A DNA stretch of 15,664 bases from an uncultured Gemmatimonadota bacterium (GTDB lineage Bacteria; Gemmatimonadota; Gemmatimonadetes; Gemmatimonadales; GWC2-71-9), in contig CAMLHU010000016.1 in the NCBI GenBank assembly GCA_946479825.1, forward strand, positions 1-15,664, given 5' to 3'. The notes under the pieces were generated by a model, which was not told where the DNA came from, ran no database searches, and was given only the letters and a program-made list of their open reading frames with translations. Positions 1-7,525 of the stretch are shown here, piece by piece. The position numbers and the translations under genes are program-made. The number at the start of each line of letters is the position of its first letter. Position 1 is the first letter of the stretch.

Positions 1-1028
1 CGATGCTCGTGGTGGCCTTCGCGCTCCTCGGCCGGGTCGACGCCGACCTCGCCACCGAGCCCCTCGGCATCTCCGACAAGGGCGAGCCGGTCTTCCTCAA
101 GGACGTCTGGCCGACCACGCAGGAGATCGGCGAGGCGATGACCCGGGCGCTCAAGCCGGGGCTCTTCACCCACGAATACGGCCACGTCTTCGACGGCGAC
201 GAACAGTGGCGCGCCCTCGACGTGCCTGCCGGCAGCCGCTACGCCTGGGACCAGGCCAGCACCTACGTGCAGGAGCCGCCCTTCTTCCAGGGGCTCGCCC
301 CGACGCCGACGCCGCTCGCCGACATCGCGGGCGCGCGGGTCCTCGCCGTGCTCGGCGACTCGGTGACCACCGACCACATCTCCCCGGCCGGCGCCATCCC
401 GAAGAACGGCCCCGCCGCGAAGTACCTCAAGGAGCACGGCGTGGAGCAGGTGGACTGGAACACCTTCGGCTCCCGGCGCGGCAACCACGAGGTGATGATG
501 CGCGGGACGTTCGGGAACACCCGCATCAAGAACGCGCTCACCCCCGAGAAGGAAGGGAACTGGACCGTCCACCTCCCCGACGGCGAGGTCGCCTCGATCT
601 ACGACACCGCGATGCGGTACATCGGGGAGGGCACCCCGCTCCTCATCCTCGCGGGCAAGGAGTACGGGACCGGCTCCAGCCGCGACTGGGCCGCCAAGGG
701 CACGATGCTGCTCGGCGTGAAGGCGGTGCTGGCGGAGAGCTTCGAGCGCATCCACCGCAGCAACCTGGTGGGGATGGGCATCCTGCCCCTCACCTACGAG
801 CCCGGCGTCACCCGCGAATCGCTCGGCCTCACGGGCCGGGAGACCTACTCGCTCACCGGCCTCAAGGGGCTCACCCCGGGCGGGAAGGTCACCGTCACCG
901 CCCGCGGCGACGACGGCAAGACCACCACCTTCAAGGCCGTCGCCCGGCTCAACAGCCACGTCGAGCTCGAGTACCTCGAGCACGGCGGGATCCTCCAGCG
1001 GGTGCTGCGGGTGTTCAACGAGAAGTAG
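1..1028 (+). CDS. acnA: Aconitate hydratase, AcnA type (C-terminal part; 5' end outside window)
   Basis: Interconverts citrate and isocitrate in the TCA cycle, in the cytoplasm. Only about the last 341 codons are present, roughly the final third of a family usually near 900 residues; the frame is open at base 1, so the ATG at base 3 is internal. The visible part starts with the end of the catalytic core (LVVAFALLGRVDADL, as in AcnA/IRP proteins), then a linker and the swivelling fourth domain. Family signatures there are GDSVTTDHISPAG (about residues 118-130 of the visible part), TFGSRRGNHEVMMRGTFGN, KEYGTGSSRDWAAKG and AESFERIHRSNLVGMGILPL. The cysteines that bind the 4Fe-4S cluster lie upstream and cannot be checked. 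It ends with TAG and is followed after about 30 bases by a strong hairpin terminator. It converges with the sigma factor gene. The assignment to AcnA rather than AcnB is firm from these motifs. Confidence 0.96.
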   Translation, partial: MLVVAFALLGRVDADLATEPLGISDKGEPVFLKDVWPTTQEIGEAMTRALKPGLFTHEYGHVFDGDEQWRALDVPAGSRYAWDQASTYVQEPPFFQGLAPTPTPLADIAGARVLAVLGDSVTTDHISPAGAIPKNGPAAKYLKEHGVEQVDWNTFGSRRGNHEVMMRGTFGNTRIKNALTPEKEGNWTVHLPDGEVASIYDTAMRYIGEGTPLLILAGKEYGTGSSRDWAAKGTMLLGVKAVLAESFERIHRSNLVGMGILPLTYEPGVTRESLGLTGRETYSLTGLKGLTPGGKVTVTARGDDGKTTTFKAVARLNSHVELEYLEHGGILQRVLRVFNEK

Positions 1029-1057
1029 CGCGGGCGCCGGGCGAGCCGGCGAACGCG

Positions 1058-1090
1058 AACGGGGGGCCCGATGATCGGGCCCCCCGTTTT
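1058..1090 (+). terminator. Intrinsic terminator after aconitase, possibly bidirectional
   Basis: A perfect GC-rich stem of 11 bp (1060-1070 with 1076-1086, CGGGGGGCCCG/CGGGCCCCCCG) has a 5-nt loop. AA before and TT after extend it, and a TTTT run (1087-1090) follows on the plus strand. It lies about 30 bases past the aconitase stop and 22 bases past the stop of the convergent sigma gene, so it may serve both. The T-tract is better for the plus strand. Confidence 0.9.
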
Positions 1091-1111
1091 CGCGTCTGAC
1101 CGAGCGGCGGG

Positions 1112-2002
1112 CTAGGCCACCAGGTCCCTGAGCCGGTCGCCCGTCTCGCCTTCGCGGAGGCGGGTCAGGGCGCGGTCGCGGAGCTGGCGGATCCGCTCGC
1201 GCGTCACGCCCATCATCCGGCCGATCTCCTCGAGGGTGCGGGCGTTGCCGTCGTCCAGGCCGAAATAGAGGCGCAGGACCTTGGCGTCGCGCGGCGGAAG
1301 CGTGGCGAGCGCCGCCTCGATGTCCGCGGTCTGGCTGTTGGCGATGGCGGAGGAGTCGGTCCCCTCCTGCTCGGCGGCGAACCGCTCGATCCGCTCGCTG
1401 TTCTCGCCGTCGCGGGTCGGCTGGTCGAGCCGCACCGCCTCGGTGTTGAGCGCCGAGAGCGACCGGACCGCTTCCACGGTCAGGCCGGTGGCGCGGGCGA
1501 GCTCCTCGGTGGTCGGCATCCGGCCGAGCTTTTCCTTGAGGAGCGTGGTGGTGCGGCCGAGCCGGCTCAGGTCCGCGGTGCGGTTGAGCGGCACGCGCAC
1601 CGGCCGCCCGTGCCGGGCGATCGCCGCCTGCACGGCCTGCCGGATCCACCAGACGGCGTAGGAGATGAACTTGACGCCACGGTCCGGGTCGAACTTCCGG
1701 GCGGCCGTCATCAGGCCGAGGTTCCCCTCGCCGATGAGGTCCACGAGCGGCACGCCGCGGTTCTGGAACTTCTTGGCCACGGACACGACGAACCGGACGT
1801 TGTGGCGCGCGAGCTTCTCCTGCGCCTTCACGTCGCCGCGGAACGCCTTGCGCGCGAGCTCCAGCTCCTCGTCGCGCGAGAGCAGCGGCACCCGGCTGAT
1901 CTCATCGAGATAGAGGTCCAGGGACTCCCGGCCCTCGTCCACCGCTCGAGCGATCTGCGCGGGTCGGAGCGCGCGCCGCTTGGAGCGAGCCTTCGTTGCC
2001 AC
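1112..2002 (-). CDS. rpoD: RNA polymerase sigma-70 family factor, RpoD/SigA-like (short form)
   Basis: Directs core RNA polymerase to -10/-35 promoters. Of 296 residues: region 1.2 about 27-60 (DLYLDEISRVPLLSRDEE), region 2 about 61-131 (the DLIGEGNLGLMTAARKFDP core-binding helix and the FISYAVWWIRQAV -10 recognition segment), region 3 about 138-215, and region 4 about 228-285 with the -35 helix-turn-helix TLEEIGRMMGVTRERIRQL. Region 1.1 is absent, so this is a short primary or group-2 sigma; which one cannot be decided from a single copy. The start is GTG at 2002 with an excellent ribosome site (AGGAGGT at 2007-2013, 4 nt spacer). Its own promoter is clear at 2076-2104. The gene ends in TAG, convergent with aconitase. 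The symbol is a family-level label; sigA would be equivalent. Confidence 0.93.
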   Translation of the reverse strand: MATKARSKRRALRPAQIARAVDEGRESLDLYLDEISRVPLLSRDEELELARKAFRGDVKAQEKLARHNVRFVVSVAKKFQNRGVPLVDLIGEGNLGLMTAARKFDPDRGVKFISYAVWWIRQAVQAAIARHGRPVRVPLNRTADLSRLGRTTTLLKEKLGRMPTTEELARATGLTVEAVRSLSALNTEAVRLDQPTRDGENSERIERFAAEQEGTDSSAIANSQTADIEAALATLPPRDAKVLRLYFGLDDGNARTLEEIGRMMGVTRERIRQLRDRALTRLREGETGDRLRDLVA

Positions 2003-2075
2003 GATTACCTCCTGACTTCAGCAGGCGCCCATTGGCAGTCGGCCATTCGGGCGGCCGTCCAAAAATTAGTCGCGC

Positions 2076-2104
2076 AATATAGCTGTTAAACCTTCTAAAA
2101 TCAA
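2076..2104 (-). promoter_or_regulatory. Sigma-70 promoter of the sigma factor gene
   Basis: On the minus strand, TTGATT (2104-2099) and TATATT (2081-2076) are separated by exactly 17 bp, one of the best -35/-10 pairs in the window and in its only clearly AT-rich block. Predicted transcription start is near 2069, giving a leader of about 67 nt before the GTG at 2002. The element is bracketed by an inverted repeat described separately. Confidence 0.8.
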
Positions 2105-2109
2105 CAGCT
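2081..2109. promoter_or_regulatory. Operator-like inverted repeat bracketing the sigma promoter
   Basis: AGCTGTT (2081-2087) and AACAGCT (2103-2109) are perfect 7-bp inverted arms with 15 bp between them, centres 22 bp apart (about two helical turns). In the minus-strand reading one arm overlaps the first bases of the -35 box and the other overlaps the first base of the -10 box. The position suggests a dimeric regulator site, but the binding protein is unknown and chance similarity is possible. Confidence 0.4.
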
Positions 2110-2382
2110 TAGCTAACTCTAACTGGCTGTTGACGTTGGCGGGACGCGGCCAGCGCCCCCCATTCTGGCAGACTGCGGCAAGCGACCACTTGTTCCAAAG
2201 TGAGACATTCACGCCCTATCTTGTTGCTGCTGGCCGCTCTAAGGACGGTCCACCGCCCGGCCCTTGCACCCTACACCTCCTAAGACGCCTGAGGGGGGTG
2301 GAACGTTCCCACCCTCCTAAGACCGACCGCCCCCGGGACGGGGTCCCGGGGGCGGCGGGCGTACAGGCTGGCGGCAGTCAGG
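2105..2382. other. Intergenic region without a convincing gene
   Basis: No coding frame here has a plausible start or recognisable protein. The first part (to about 2270) shows nothing I can name apart from a weak 5-bp hairpin around 2188-2203. The second part holds two hairpins (2296-2314 and 2327-2355) and an 11-bp direct repeat, CCTCCTAAGAC, at 2276-2286 and 2313-2323. The most economical reading is the upstream region of the sigma gene plus the 3' end of the minus-strand transcript of the secreted protein gene at 2383-3066. A small structured RNA is possible but unsupported. Confidence 0.5.
2327..2355 (-). terminator. GC hairpin after the secreted protein gene, with a second hairpin beyond it
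   Basis: A perfect 13-bp inverted repeat (2327-2339 with 2343-2355, CCGCCCCCGGGAC arm) has a 3-nt loop, 27 bases past the stop of the minus-strand gene at 2383-3066. No good T-tract follows on either strand. About 13 bases further along the minus strand is a second stem around the 10-bp palindrome GGAACGTTCC (2300-2309), extended with one bulged base. Tandem hairpins without U-tracts are plausible terminators or 3'-end protectors, but this is inferred. Confidence 0.55.
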
Positions 2383-3066
2383 TCAGTTGCTCCGTCCCCC
2401 GCGCGGCGGCCCCATCATCATCCCCGGCCCCATCTCCCGGGGCGTTTCGGTGATGGAGCTCTTCGCACCAGTCCCCGTGGCCACCAGGACCATCGACGTT
2501 TCGCGGTCACCGCGCATCCCCGAGGTCTTGCCCTGCTCCTTGACCAGGCCGAATGGGACGCCCGCGCTCACCCACACGTCCCCCTCGCTGCTGATCTGCA
2601 TCCCGTTGACGTTCCGGTCGCTCTTGAAGTGGTAATGCGTGGTCTTGAACGTGCCGGCAGGGACCGTGACAGTCTCCTCGCCGACTTTGGTCAGGTCGGC
2701 GCACATGTCCTTGGTCATCGCGCTGTTGCTGCCCATCCGCTCGAGCATCATCTGGGGGGCTTTCATGGCGGGCTGGTCGCCGAACTTGATCACGGCCTCG
2801 TGGATGTCCTTCGAATCGTAGGGGAAGCCGTCCACGACCACCTGCATGATCATGTTGCCGCGCTCCCCGCTCATCTGCATCTCGATCCGGTCCCCGGCGG
2901 TCTCGTGACCGAGGTAGGCCATCTTCAACGTGCCCTGAGCGGTCTGATACTGCGACCAGCCTCCGGAAGCGGGCAGGTGCGGCCCGTTGGCTCCGCAGGG
3001 GCTCTGGGCGGCCGCCGGTGCGGCCAGGGCCGCGCTCAGCGTCAGGGACAGCAACAGGCGGGACAT
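2383..3066 (-). CDS. Secreted protein of unknown function
   Basis: 227 residues. A clear Sec signal peptide (basic SR, hydrophobic LLLSLTLSAALAAPA, cleavage after AAAQ near residue 20-21) sends it to the periplasm or outside. The mature part looks like a mainly beta-strand domain; the stretch VPAGTFKTTHYHFKS followed by WVSAGVPFGLVKEQ resembles the core of DUF3108/DUF4412-type periplasmic proteins, but I cannot assign a family firmly. The C-terminus is low-complexity and rich in Met, Gly and Pro (GPGMMMGPPRGGRSN). Two cysteines (CGANGP near the N-terminus, DMCADL in the middle) could form a disulfide. The ATG at 3066 has GGAG about 7 nt upstream. It starts only 20 bases after the pntB stop on the same strand, so it may be the last gene of the pnt transcript, although a functional link is not evident. 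Confidence 0.75.
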   Translation of the reverse strand: MSRLLLSLTLSAALAAPAAAQSPCGANGPHLPASGGWSQYQTAQGTLKMAYLGHETAGDRIEMQMSGERGNMIMQVVVDGFPYDSKDIHEAVIKFGDQPAMKAPQMMLERMGSNSAMTKDMCADLTKVGEETVTVPAGTFKTTHYHFKSDRNVNGMQISSEGDVWVSAGVPFGLVKEQGKTSGMRGDRETSMVLVATGTGAKSSITETPREMGPGMMMGPPRGGRSN

Positions 3067-3086
3067 ACGGGCTCCGTGGATGGGGG

Positions 3087-4475
3087 TCAGAGGTTCTTGA
3101 TCTCGGTGACGAGCCGCGTGAGTGAGGCCTTGGCGTCGCCGAAGAGCATCGAGGTCCGGGGGTCGTAGAACAGCTCGTTCTCGATCCCCGCAAAACCCGG
3201 GTTCATCGAGCGCTTCAGGACGATGACGCGCTGGGCCCGGTCGGCGTTGAGAATGGGCATGCCGTAGATGGGGCTGCTCCGGTCGTTCCGCGCGGCGGGG
3301 TTGACCACGTCGTTGGCGCCGATCACGAGCGCCACGTCGGCCTGCTCGAACTGGTTGTTGATCTCCTCCATGTCATACAGCCGGTCGTACGGGATGTTGG
3401 CCTCGGCCAGGAGCACGTTCATGTGCCCCGGCATCCGCCCCGCGACCGGATGGATGGCGTACTTCACCTCCCCGCCCCGCTTCTCGATCTGCTCGGCCAG
3501 CTCACGCACGGCGTGCTGGGCCTGGGCCACGGCCATCCCGTACCCGGGGACCACGATCACGAGGCCGGCGTACCCCAGCACGAGCGCCACGTCCTCCGGG
3601 GCGATCGCCTGCACGGCGAGCACCGCGGCCGACTTCCGCTCGCCGCCGGGCGCCGTGCCGAACGCGCCGAAGAGCACGTTCGCGAAGCTCCGGTTCATCG
3701 CCTTCGACATCAGGATCGAGAGCAGGAAGCCGCTCGCGCCGTCGAGCGCCCCGGCGATGATCAGGACGTTGTTCCCGATCGCGAAGCCGGTGGCCGACGA
3801 CGCGAGCCCGGCGTACGAGTTGAGCAGCGAGATCACCACCGGCATGTCCGCCCCACCGATCGGCATCACCATGAACACGCCAAGGCAGAAGGCGATCCCC
3901 AGCATCGTGTAGAAGGCGGCCTGGGTGCCGGGAACGAAGATGAGGTACACGAAGAGCCCGAACGCCACGGCGAAGAGCGTCAGGTTGACGGCGTTCTGCC
4001 CCCGGTAGGTGATCGGCCGCCCTGGCAGGATCTCCTGCAGCTTCCCGAACGCCATGAAGCTGCCCGTGATGGTCAGGCTGCCGAAGAGCACCTCGAAGCC
4101 GAGCGCCGCCATCTCGGCGTGCCCCACGCCGGGGCCGCGCATCAGGGTGTAGTACTCGGCCACGCCGACCAGCGTGGCGGCCAGCGCGCCGAACAGGTGC
4201 GAGATCGCGATCCGCTGCGGCATCGCCGTCATCGGCACGTAGACGCCGAGGGGGTAGCCCAGCACCGTGCCGAGGGCCAGCCCGGCGATGATCCAGTCGT
4301 ACCGGACGATCTCGTGGTGCGCCAGGGTGCCGCAGATGGCGAGCAGCATCCCGAGCGCCGCCTGGTTCATCCCGCGCCGGGCGTGCTCCGGGCGCGTGAG
4401 CGACCGGAGGCCCAGGATGAACAGCACCGAGGCCGTGAGGTAGGTGACCTGGACGAACAGCTCGCGCGGCGTCAT
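3087..4475 (-). CDS. pntB: NAD(P) transhydrogenase, beta subunit (PntB)
   Basis: Membrane and NADP(H)-binding subunit of the proton-translocating transhydrogenase, which uses the proton gradient to reduce NADP+ with NADH. 462 residues, the same length as E. coli PntB. Residues about 1-300 form the multi-helix membrane domain dII (for example GVFMVMPIGGADMPVVISLLNSYAGLA). Residues from about 309 form the NADP-binding domain dIII: VPGYGMAVAQAQ, HPVAGRMPGHMNVLLAEA, GANDVVNPAA, SPIYGMPIL and MNPGFAGIENELF. The frame is open further upstream, but the correct start is ATG at 4475: it gives the conserved length, overlaps the pntAB stop as ATGA, and has GAAGG 4 nt upstream. Last of three pnt genes; translationally coupled to pntAB. 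Confidence 0.97.
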   Translation of the reverse strand: MTPRELFVQVTYLTASVLFILGLRSLTRPEHARRGMNQAALGMLLAICGTLAHHEIVRYDWIIAGLALGTVLGYPLGVYVPMTAMPQRIAISHLFGALAATLVGVAEYYTLMRGPGVGHAEMAALGFEVLFGSLTITGSFMAFGKLQEILPGRPITYRGQNAVNLTLFAVAFGLFVYLIFVPGTQAAFYTMLGIAFCLGVFMVMPIGGADMPVVISLLNSYAGLASSATGFAIGNNVLIIAGALDGASGFLLSILMSKAMNRSFANVLFGAFGTAPGGERKSAAVLAVQAIAPEDVALVLGYAGLVIVVPGYGMAVAQAQHAVRELAEQIEKRGGEVKYAIHPVAGRMPGHMNVLLAEANIPYDRLYDMEEINNQFEQADVALVIGANDVVNPAARNDRSSPIYGMPILNADRAQRVIVLKRSMNPGFAGIENELFYDPRTSMLFGDAKASLTRLVTEIKNL

Positions 4476-4780
4476 CCGGCCTTCGGCCCCCCGGGCGTGT
4501 CGTGCCGCTTGAACATCCTGAGCATCCGGTCGGTGATCAGGAATCCGCCCACGACGTTGATGGTGGCGGAGGTCACCGCCACGAAGCCCAGGATGGTGCT
4601 CACGTGGTTCTGGTCCGCCCCGGCCGCCACGATGGAGCCCACCAGCGAGATCCCCGAGATGGCGTTGGTGGCGCTCATCAGCGGGGTGTGGAGCAGCGGC
4701 GGCACCCGGGTGATGACCTGGTAGCCCACGAAGGCCGCCAGGATGAACACATACAGCTCGATGACGCCCGTCGGTGGCAT
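4472..4780 (-). CDS. pntAB: NAD(P) transhydrogenase, alpha subunit membrane part (PntAB / PntA2)
   Basis: 102 residues forming the membrane portion of the alpha subunit, part of the proton channel domain dII. Three hydrophobic helices are visible: IELYVFILAAFVGYQVI, a middle segment around ISGISLVGSIVAAG, and ILGFVAVTSATINVVGGFLITDRML, with the conserved RVPPLLHTPLMSATNAISGI between the first two. In E. coli this segment is fused to PntAA; here it is separate, as in Rhodospirillum rubrum. ATG at 4780 follows the pntAA stop by 3 nt, and its ribosome site (GAGGT, about 5-6 nt before ATG) overlaps the end of pntAA. It overlaps pntB by 4 bases. Confidence 0.95.
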   Translation of the reverse strand: MPPTGVIELYVFILAAFVGYQVITRVPPLLHTPLMSATNAISGISLVGSIVAAGADQNHVSTILGFVAVTSATINVVGGFLITDRMLRMFKRHDTPGGPKAG

Positions 4781-4783
4781 GGG

Positions 4784-5875
4784 CTACCTCGCGCGGGTCA
4801 CGCGCATCGGGGTGACGACTTCGTCGGCCGGGTCGATGGCGAGGGCGCCATCCTTGACGACGCGCTGGACGAAGGCCATCAGGTTGCGGCTCAGCATCTG
4901 GCTGGCGTGGAGCGGCACGGTCGCGGGGAGGTTGACCGGCCCGAGGATGACGACTCCGTCGGCCTCGACCCGTTCGCCGGCCCGGGTGAGCTCGCAATTG
5001 CCCCCGGTCTCGGCGGCGAGGTCCACGATCACCGAACCCGGCCGCATCTGGCGCACCATCTCCGCGCTGATGAGCCTCGGCGCGGGGCGCCCGGGGATCT
5101 GCGCGGTGGTGAGCACCAGGTCCTGCTCCTTGAGGTGCTGCGTCAGGAGCGCGGCCACCCGGGTCTGTTCGTCGCCGGTGGTCTCGCGGGCGTAGCCTCC
5201 GGTCCCCTCGGCGCTCTCGAGCTCCTTCCCCACCGCCTTGGCCCCAAGGCTCTCGATCTGCTCCCGCGCCGCGGCCCGCACGTCGAACCCCGACACCAGC
5301 GCGCCCAGGCGGCGCGCGGTCGCGATGGCCTGCAGTCCGGCCACCCCGGCGCCGATGATGAACGCCCGCGCCGGCGCGAGCGTCCCGGCCGCGGTGGTCA
5401 GCATCGGCAGGATCCGCGGGAGCTCGGCTGCGCCGAGCAGCACGGCCTTGTAACCGGCCAGCGTGGCCTGGGAGGAAAGCACGTCGAGCGACTGCGCGAT
5501 GGTCGTCCGCGGCACCAGCTCCACCGCGAACGCCTCGACCCCGCGCGCCTCCAGCTGCGCGATCGCCGCGGCGTGGGTGTGGGGCGAGAGATACGAGACG
5601 AGCCGCGCGCCGGCACGGAGGAGCGCCACCTCGGCCTCTGAGGGCGCGCGCACCTTGAGCACGAGGTCGGCCGCGCCGAGCACGTCGGCCGCGGCGCCCA
5701 GCGTCGCGCCGGCCGCCTCATAGAGCGGATCGGGGAAGCCGGCTGAGGCGCCGGCGCCACGCTCCACGCGGACGGCGACGCCCGCCTTGACCAGGCGGCC
5801 GACCGACTCGGGGATGAGCGCCACCCGGCGCTCCCCCGGCGTCGTCTCCCGCGGCACCCCGATACAGAGCGTCAC
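4784..5875 (-). CDS. pntAA: NAD(P) transhydrogenase, alpha subunit soluble part (PntAA / PntA1)
   Basis: NAD(H)-binding cytoplasmic subunit (domain dI) of the transhydrogenase, related to alanine dehydrogenase. It opens with IGVPRETTPGERRVALIPESV, then carries the PRTTIAQSLDVLSSQATLAGYKAV segment and the dinucleotide fold FIIGAGVAGLQAIATARRLGA (GxGxxG) followed by FDVR. TTAQIPGRPAPRLI and PGSVIVDLAAETGGNCELT are also typical. I place the start at GTG 5875 (363 residues), because family members begin directly at the IGVPRE segment and a GGGA sits about 8 nt upstream. A TTG at 5905 would add ten unconserved residues. It ends in TAG 3 nt before pntAB. No clear promoter is visible upstream; a GC hairpin separates it from the preceding M61 gene. 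Confidence 0.94.
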   Translation of the reverse strand: MTLCIGVPRETTPGERRVALIPESVGRLVKAGVAVRVERGAGASAGFPDPLYEAAGATLGAAADVLGAADLVLKVRAPSEAEVALLRAGARLVSYLSPHTHAAAIAQLEARGVEAFAVELVPRTTIAQSLDVLSSQATLAGYKAVLLGAAELPRILPMLTTAAGTLAPARAFIIGAGVAGLQAIATARRLGALVSGFDVRAAAREQIESLGAKAVGKELESAEGTGGYARETTGDEQTRVAALLTQHLKEQDLVLTTAQIPGRPAPRLISAEMVRQMRPGSVIVDLAAETGGNCELTRAGERVEADGVVILGPVNLPATVPLHASQMLSRNLMAFVQRVVKDGALAIDPADEVVTPMRVTRAR

Positions 5876-5913
5876 GTCGGATCCCGTTGGAATGGATCGG
5901 GTCAATCTACCGT

Positions 5914-5939
5914 CCCCGGGGCCCCGCGCGAGCCCCGGG
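5914..5939. terminator. GC-rich inverted repeat between the M61 gene and pntAA
   Basis: CCCCGGGGC (5914-5922) and GCCCCGGGG (5931-5939) form a 9-bp stem with a 9-nt loop, directly after the M61 stop (5951) and before pntAA on the same strand. Each arm is itself nearly self-complementary. No T-tract follows, so termination is inferred from position only. Confidence 0.45.
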
Positions 5940-5950
5940 GGCGCCGCGGT

Positions 5951-7495
5951 TCACTTCCCGTCGAGCCACGCCCGGCCCAGGGCGGCTCCCGGCGCCGCCG
6001 GGTCGAGCGCGAGCGCGTACTTGCCGTCGGCCTGGGTCAGCCGGAGACCGACCTTGCCGAGGATGGAGTCGTAGGGGAGCTCCTCGACGCCCGAGACGTA
6101 CCGGCGGAAGAAGTCGGCGTAGTCGGCGCCGCTCACGTCGTCCACCGCCCGGAGGAAGTCGGCGTCCTCGTAGCCGTGGCCCTGCAGGTAGTAGCTGTCG
6201 CTCTTGCCGAGCCAGAAGCGCTGCCACATCAGCCGCATCACGTCGTCGAGCGACTTCCGGCCGTGGGTGCGCGCCCGGATGTCGAGGTCGAGGAGCCAGC
6301 CGAGCAGCTCGCCCTTGTTGTAGTAGGAGATGGCCGTGTTCTTGAGGTTGGTCTTCTGCCGGAGCGGCACCGCGTCGAAGAACCACGCCGATTGCGAGCT
6401 CTGCTCCGCCGACATCAGCGTGTGCCCGGGCGACGACTGCAGCTGGGTGACCGCCGCGGCCACCCGGTTCAGGTAGCGGGTGGTGTCCCAGACGCCGCTC
6501 CGCAGCATCGACCGCACGCCGTAATAGTTGGTGATCCCCTCGCCGATCCAGAGGGTCTGCGTGATGTTCTCGCGAGTGTAGTCCCACGGCCCAAGCTCCC
6601 GTGCCCGGAGCCGCTTCATGTTCCAGGTATGGAAGAACTCGTGGGCGAACGTGCCCAGGGTGTTGAGGTACCGGTTGGTGTCGGTGAGGGCCGCGAGCGA
6701 GACGGGGCTGCTCACGTGGGTGGACGTGGTGTGCTCCATCCCGTCGCCGCCCTCGCCCGGGAGGAAGTGCACCATGAAGGTGTACTGCGGGATCGGCGGG
6801 TCGCCCCAGAGGCCCACCTCGGCGGTCACGATCTTCTGCACGTCGCTCACCAGGCGCTGCCGAGCGGGGCCGGGATCCCGGTCGGTGTGGAGCATCAGCC
6901 GGTAGGTCACCTTCCCCACCACGAAGCTGTCCACCGTGAACCGGTCCGAGATCTCGGTCGGGTTGTCGATGAAGATGTCGTAGTTGGGGAAATGGTAGGT
7001 CGGCCCCATCCCCGGCTGGCCGTTGATGATCCGCCACCCCGGGGGGCCGGCGTAGGTCACCGTGACCGGGTCGGGCTTGTGGCCCACCACGTACACGAAC
7101 GTGTTGCCGGGATTCAGGTTGATGTGCGTGCTGTCGATCTGCGACATCGACCCGTTGAGGTCGTCCCACCAGACGCGGTAGTGGAACGTGACCGGCAGCG
7201 ATCGCTGGCATTGCACCACCCACGTCGTCTTGTCCGACTTGGGCGCGGGCACCGGCATCCGCCCGCAGGTGGCCGAGACCTCCTGGACGTTCGCGGCGAA
7301 GTTGTAGATCGCGTAGCGGCCCGGGTACCAGGTGGGGAGCTGGAATTGGATCACGTCGGCGTCGCGCCGGGTCACCGTCACCGACACGTCGCCCAGGTGG
7401 GAGGCCGGGTCGAGCGACTGGAACGTGTAGCGGATGTCGTAATGACGGGCCGGGGGCGCGGAGAGCGCCGCCGCGGCGAGCAGGGCCAGCAGCAT
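5951..7495 (-). CDS. M61-family metallopeptidase (glycyl aminopeptidase type) without a PDZ domain
   Basis: Zinc peptidase of the M61 family, probably exported: the first 15 or so residues (LLALLAAAALSAPPA) form a short hydrophobic signal. 514 residues. An N-terminal beta domain (FQLPTWYPGRYAIYNFAANVQEV) precedes the thermolysin-like core, with GMEH at 252-255 and the zinc motif HEFFH at 285-289. The third zinc ligand is E319 in WIGEGITNYYG. The helical part contains AISYYNKGELLGWLLDLDIR. Family members usually run to about 600 residues with a C-terminal PDZ domain; here the protein stops right after the VSGVEELPYDSILGKVGLRL segment, so the PDZ domain is absent, and the bases beyond the stop do not encode one. 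The ATG at 7495 has AAGGA about 9 nt upstream. It is the last gene of the four-gene run starting at the peroxiredoxin; 30 bases separate it from the TIGR03545 gene. Confidence 0.92.
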   Translation of the reverse strand: MLLALLAAAALSAPPARHYDIRYTFQSLDPASHLGDVSVTVTRRDADVIQFQLPTWYPGRYAIYNFAANVQEVSATCGRMPVPAPKSDKTTWVVQCQRSLPVTFHYRVWWDDLNGSMSQIDSTHINLNPGNTFVYVVGHKPDPVTVTYAGPPGWRIINGQPGMGPTYHFPNYDIFIDNPTEISDRFTVDSFVVGKVTYRLMLHTDRDPGPARQRLVSDVQKIVTAEVGLWGDPPIPQYTFMVHFLPGEGGDGMEHTTSTHVSSPVSLAALTDTNRYLNTLGTFAHEFFHTWNMKRLRARELGPWDYTRENITQTLWIGEGITNYYGVRSMLRSGVWDTTRYLNRVAAAVTQLQSSPGHTLMSAEQSSQSAWFFDAVPLRQKTNLKNTAISYYNKGELLGWLLDLDIRARTHGRKSLDDVMRLMWQRFWLGKSDSYYLQGHGYEDADFLRAVDDVSGADYADFFRRYVSGVEELPYDSILGKVGLRLTQADGKYALALDPAAPGAALGRAWLDGK

Positions 7496-7525
7496 GGGGC
7501 GATCCTTACCTGGGAATGGGAACGG

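Noticed and set aside
2130..2453. 107-codon open frame in the intergenic region, plus strand
   Set aside because: Pro/Arg/Ser-rich with no ribosome site or domain, it crosses the GC hairpins and runs antisense into the secreted protein gene.
3087..4997. PntB starting far upstream, giving 636 residues
   Set aside because: The extra N-terminal part is Arg/Pro/His-rich and overlaps pntAB in another frame. ATG at 4475 gives the standard 462 residues and an ATGA overlap.
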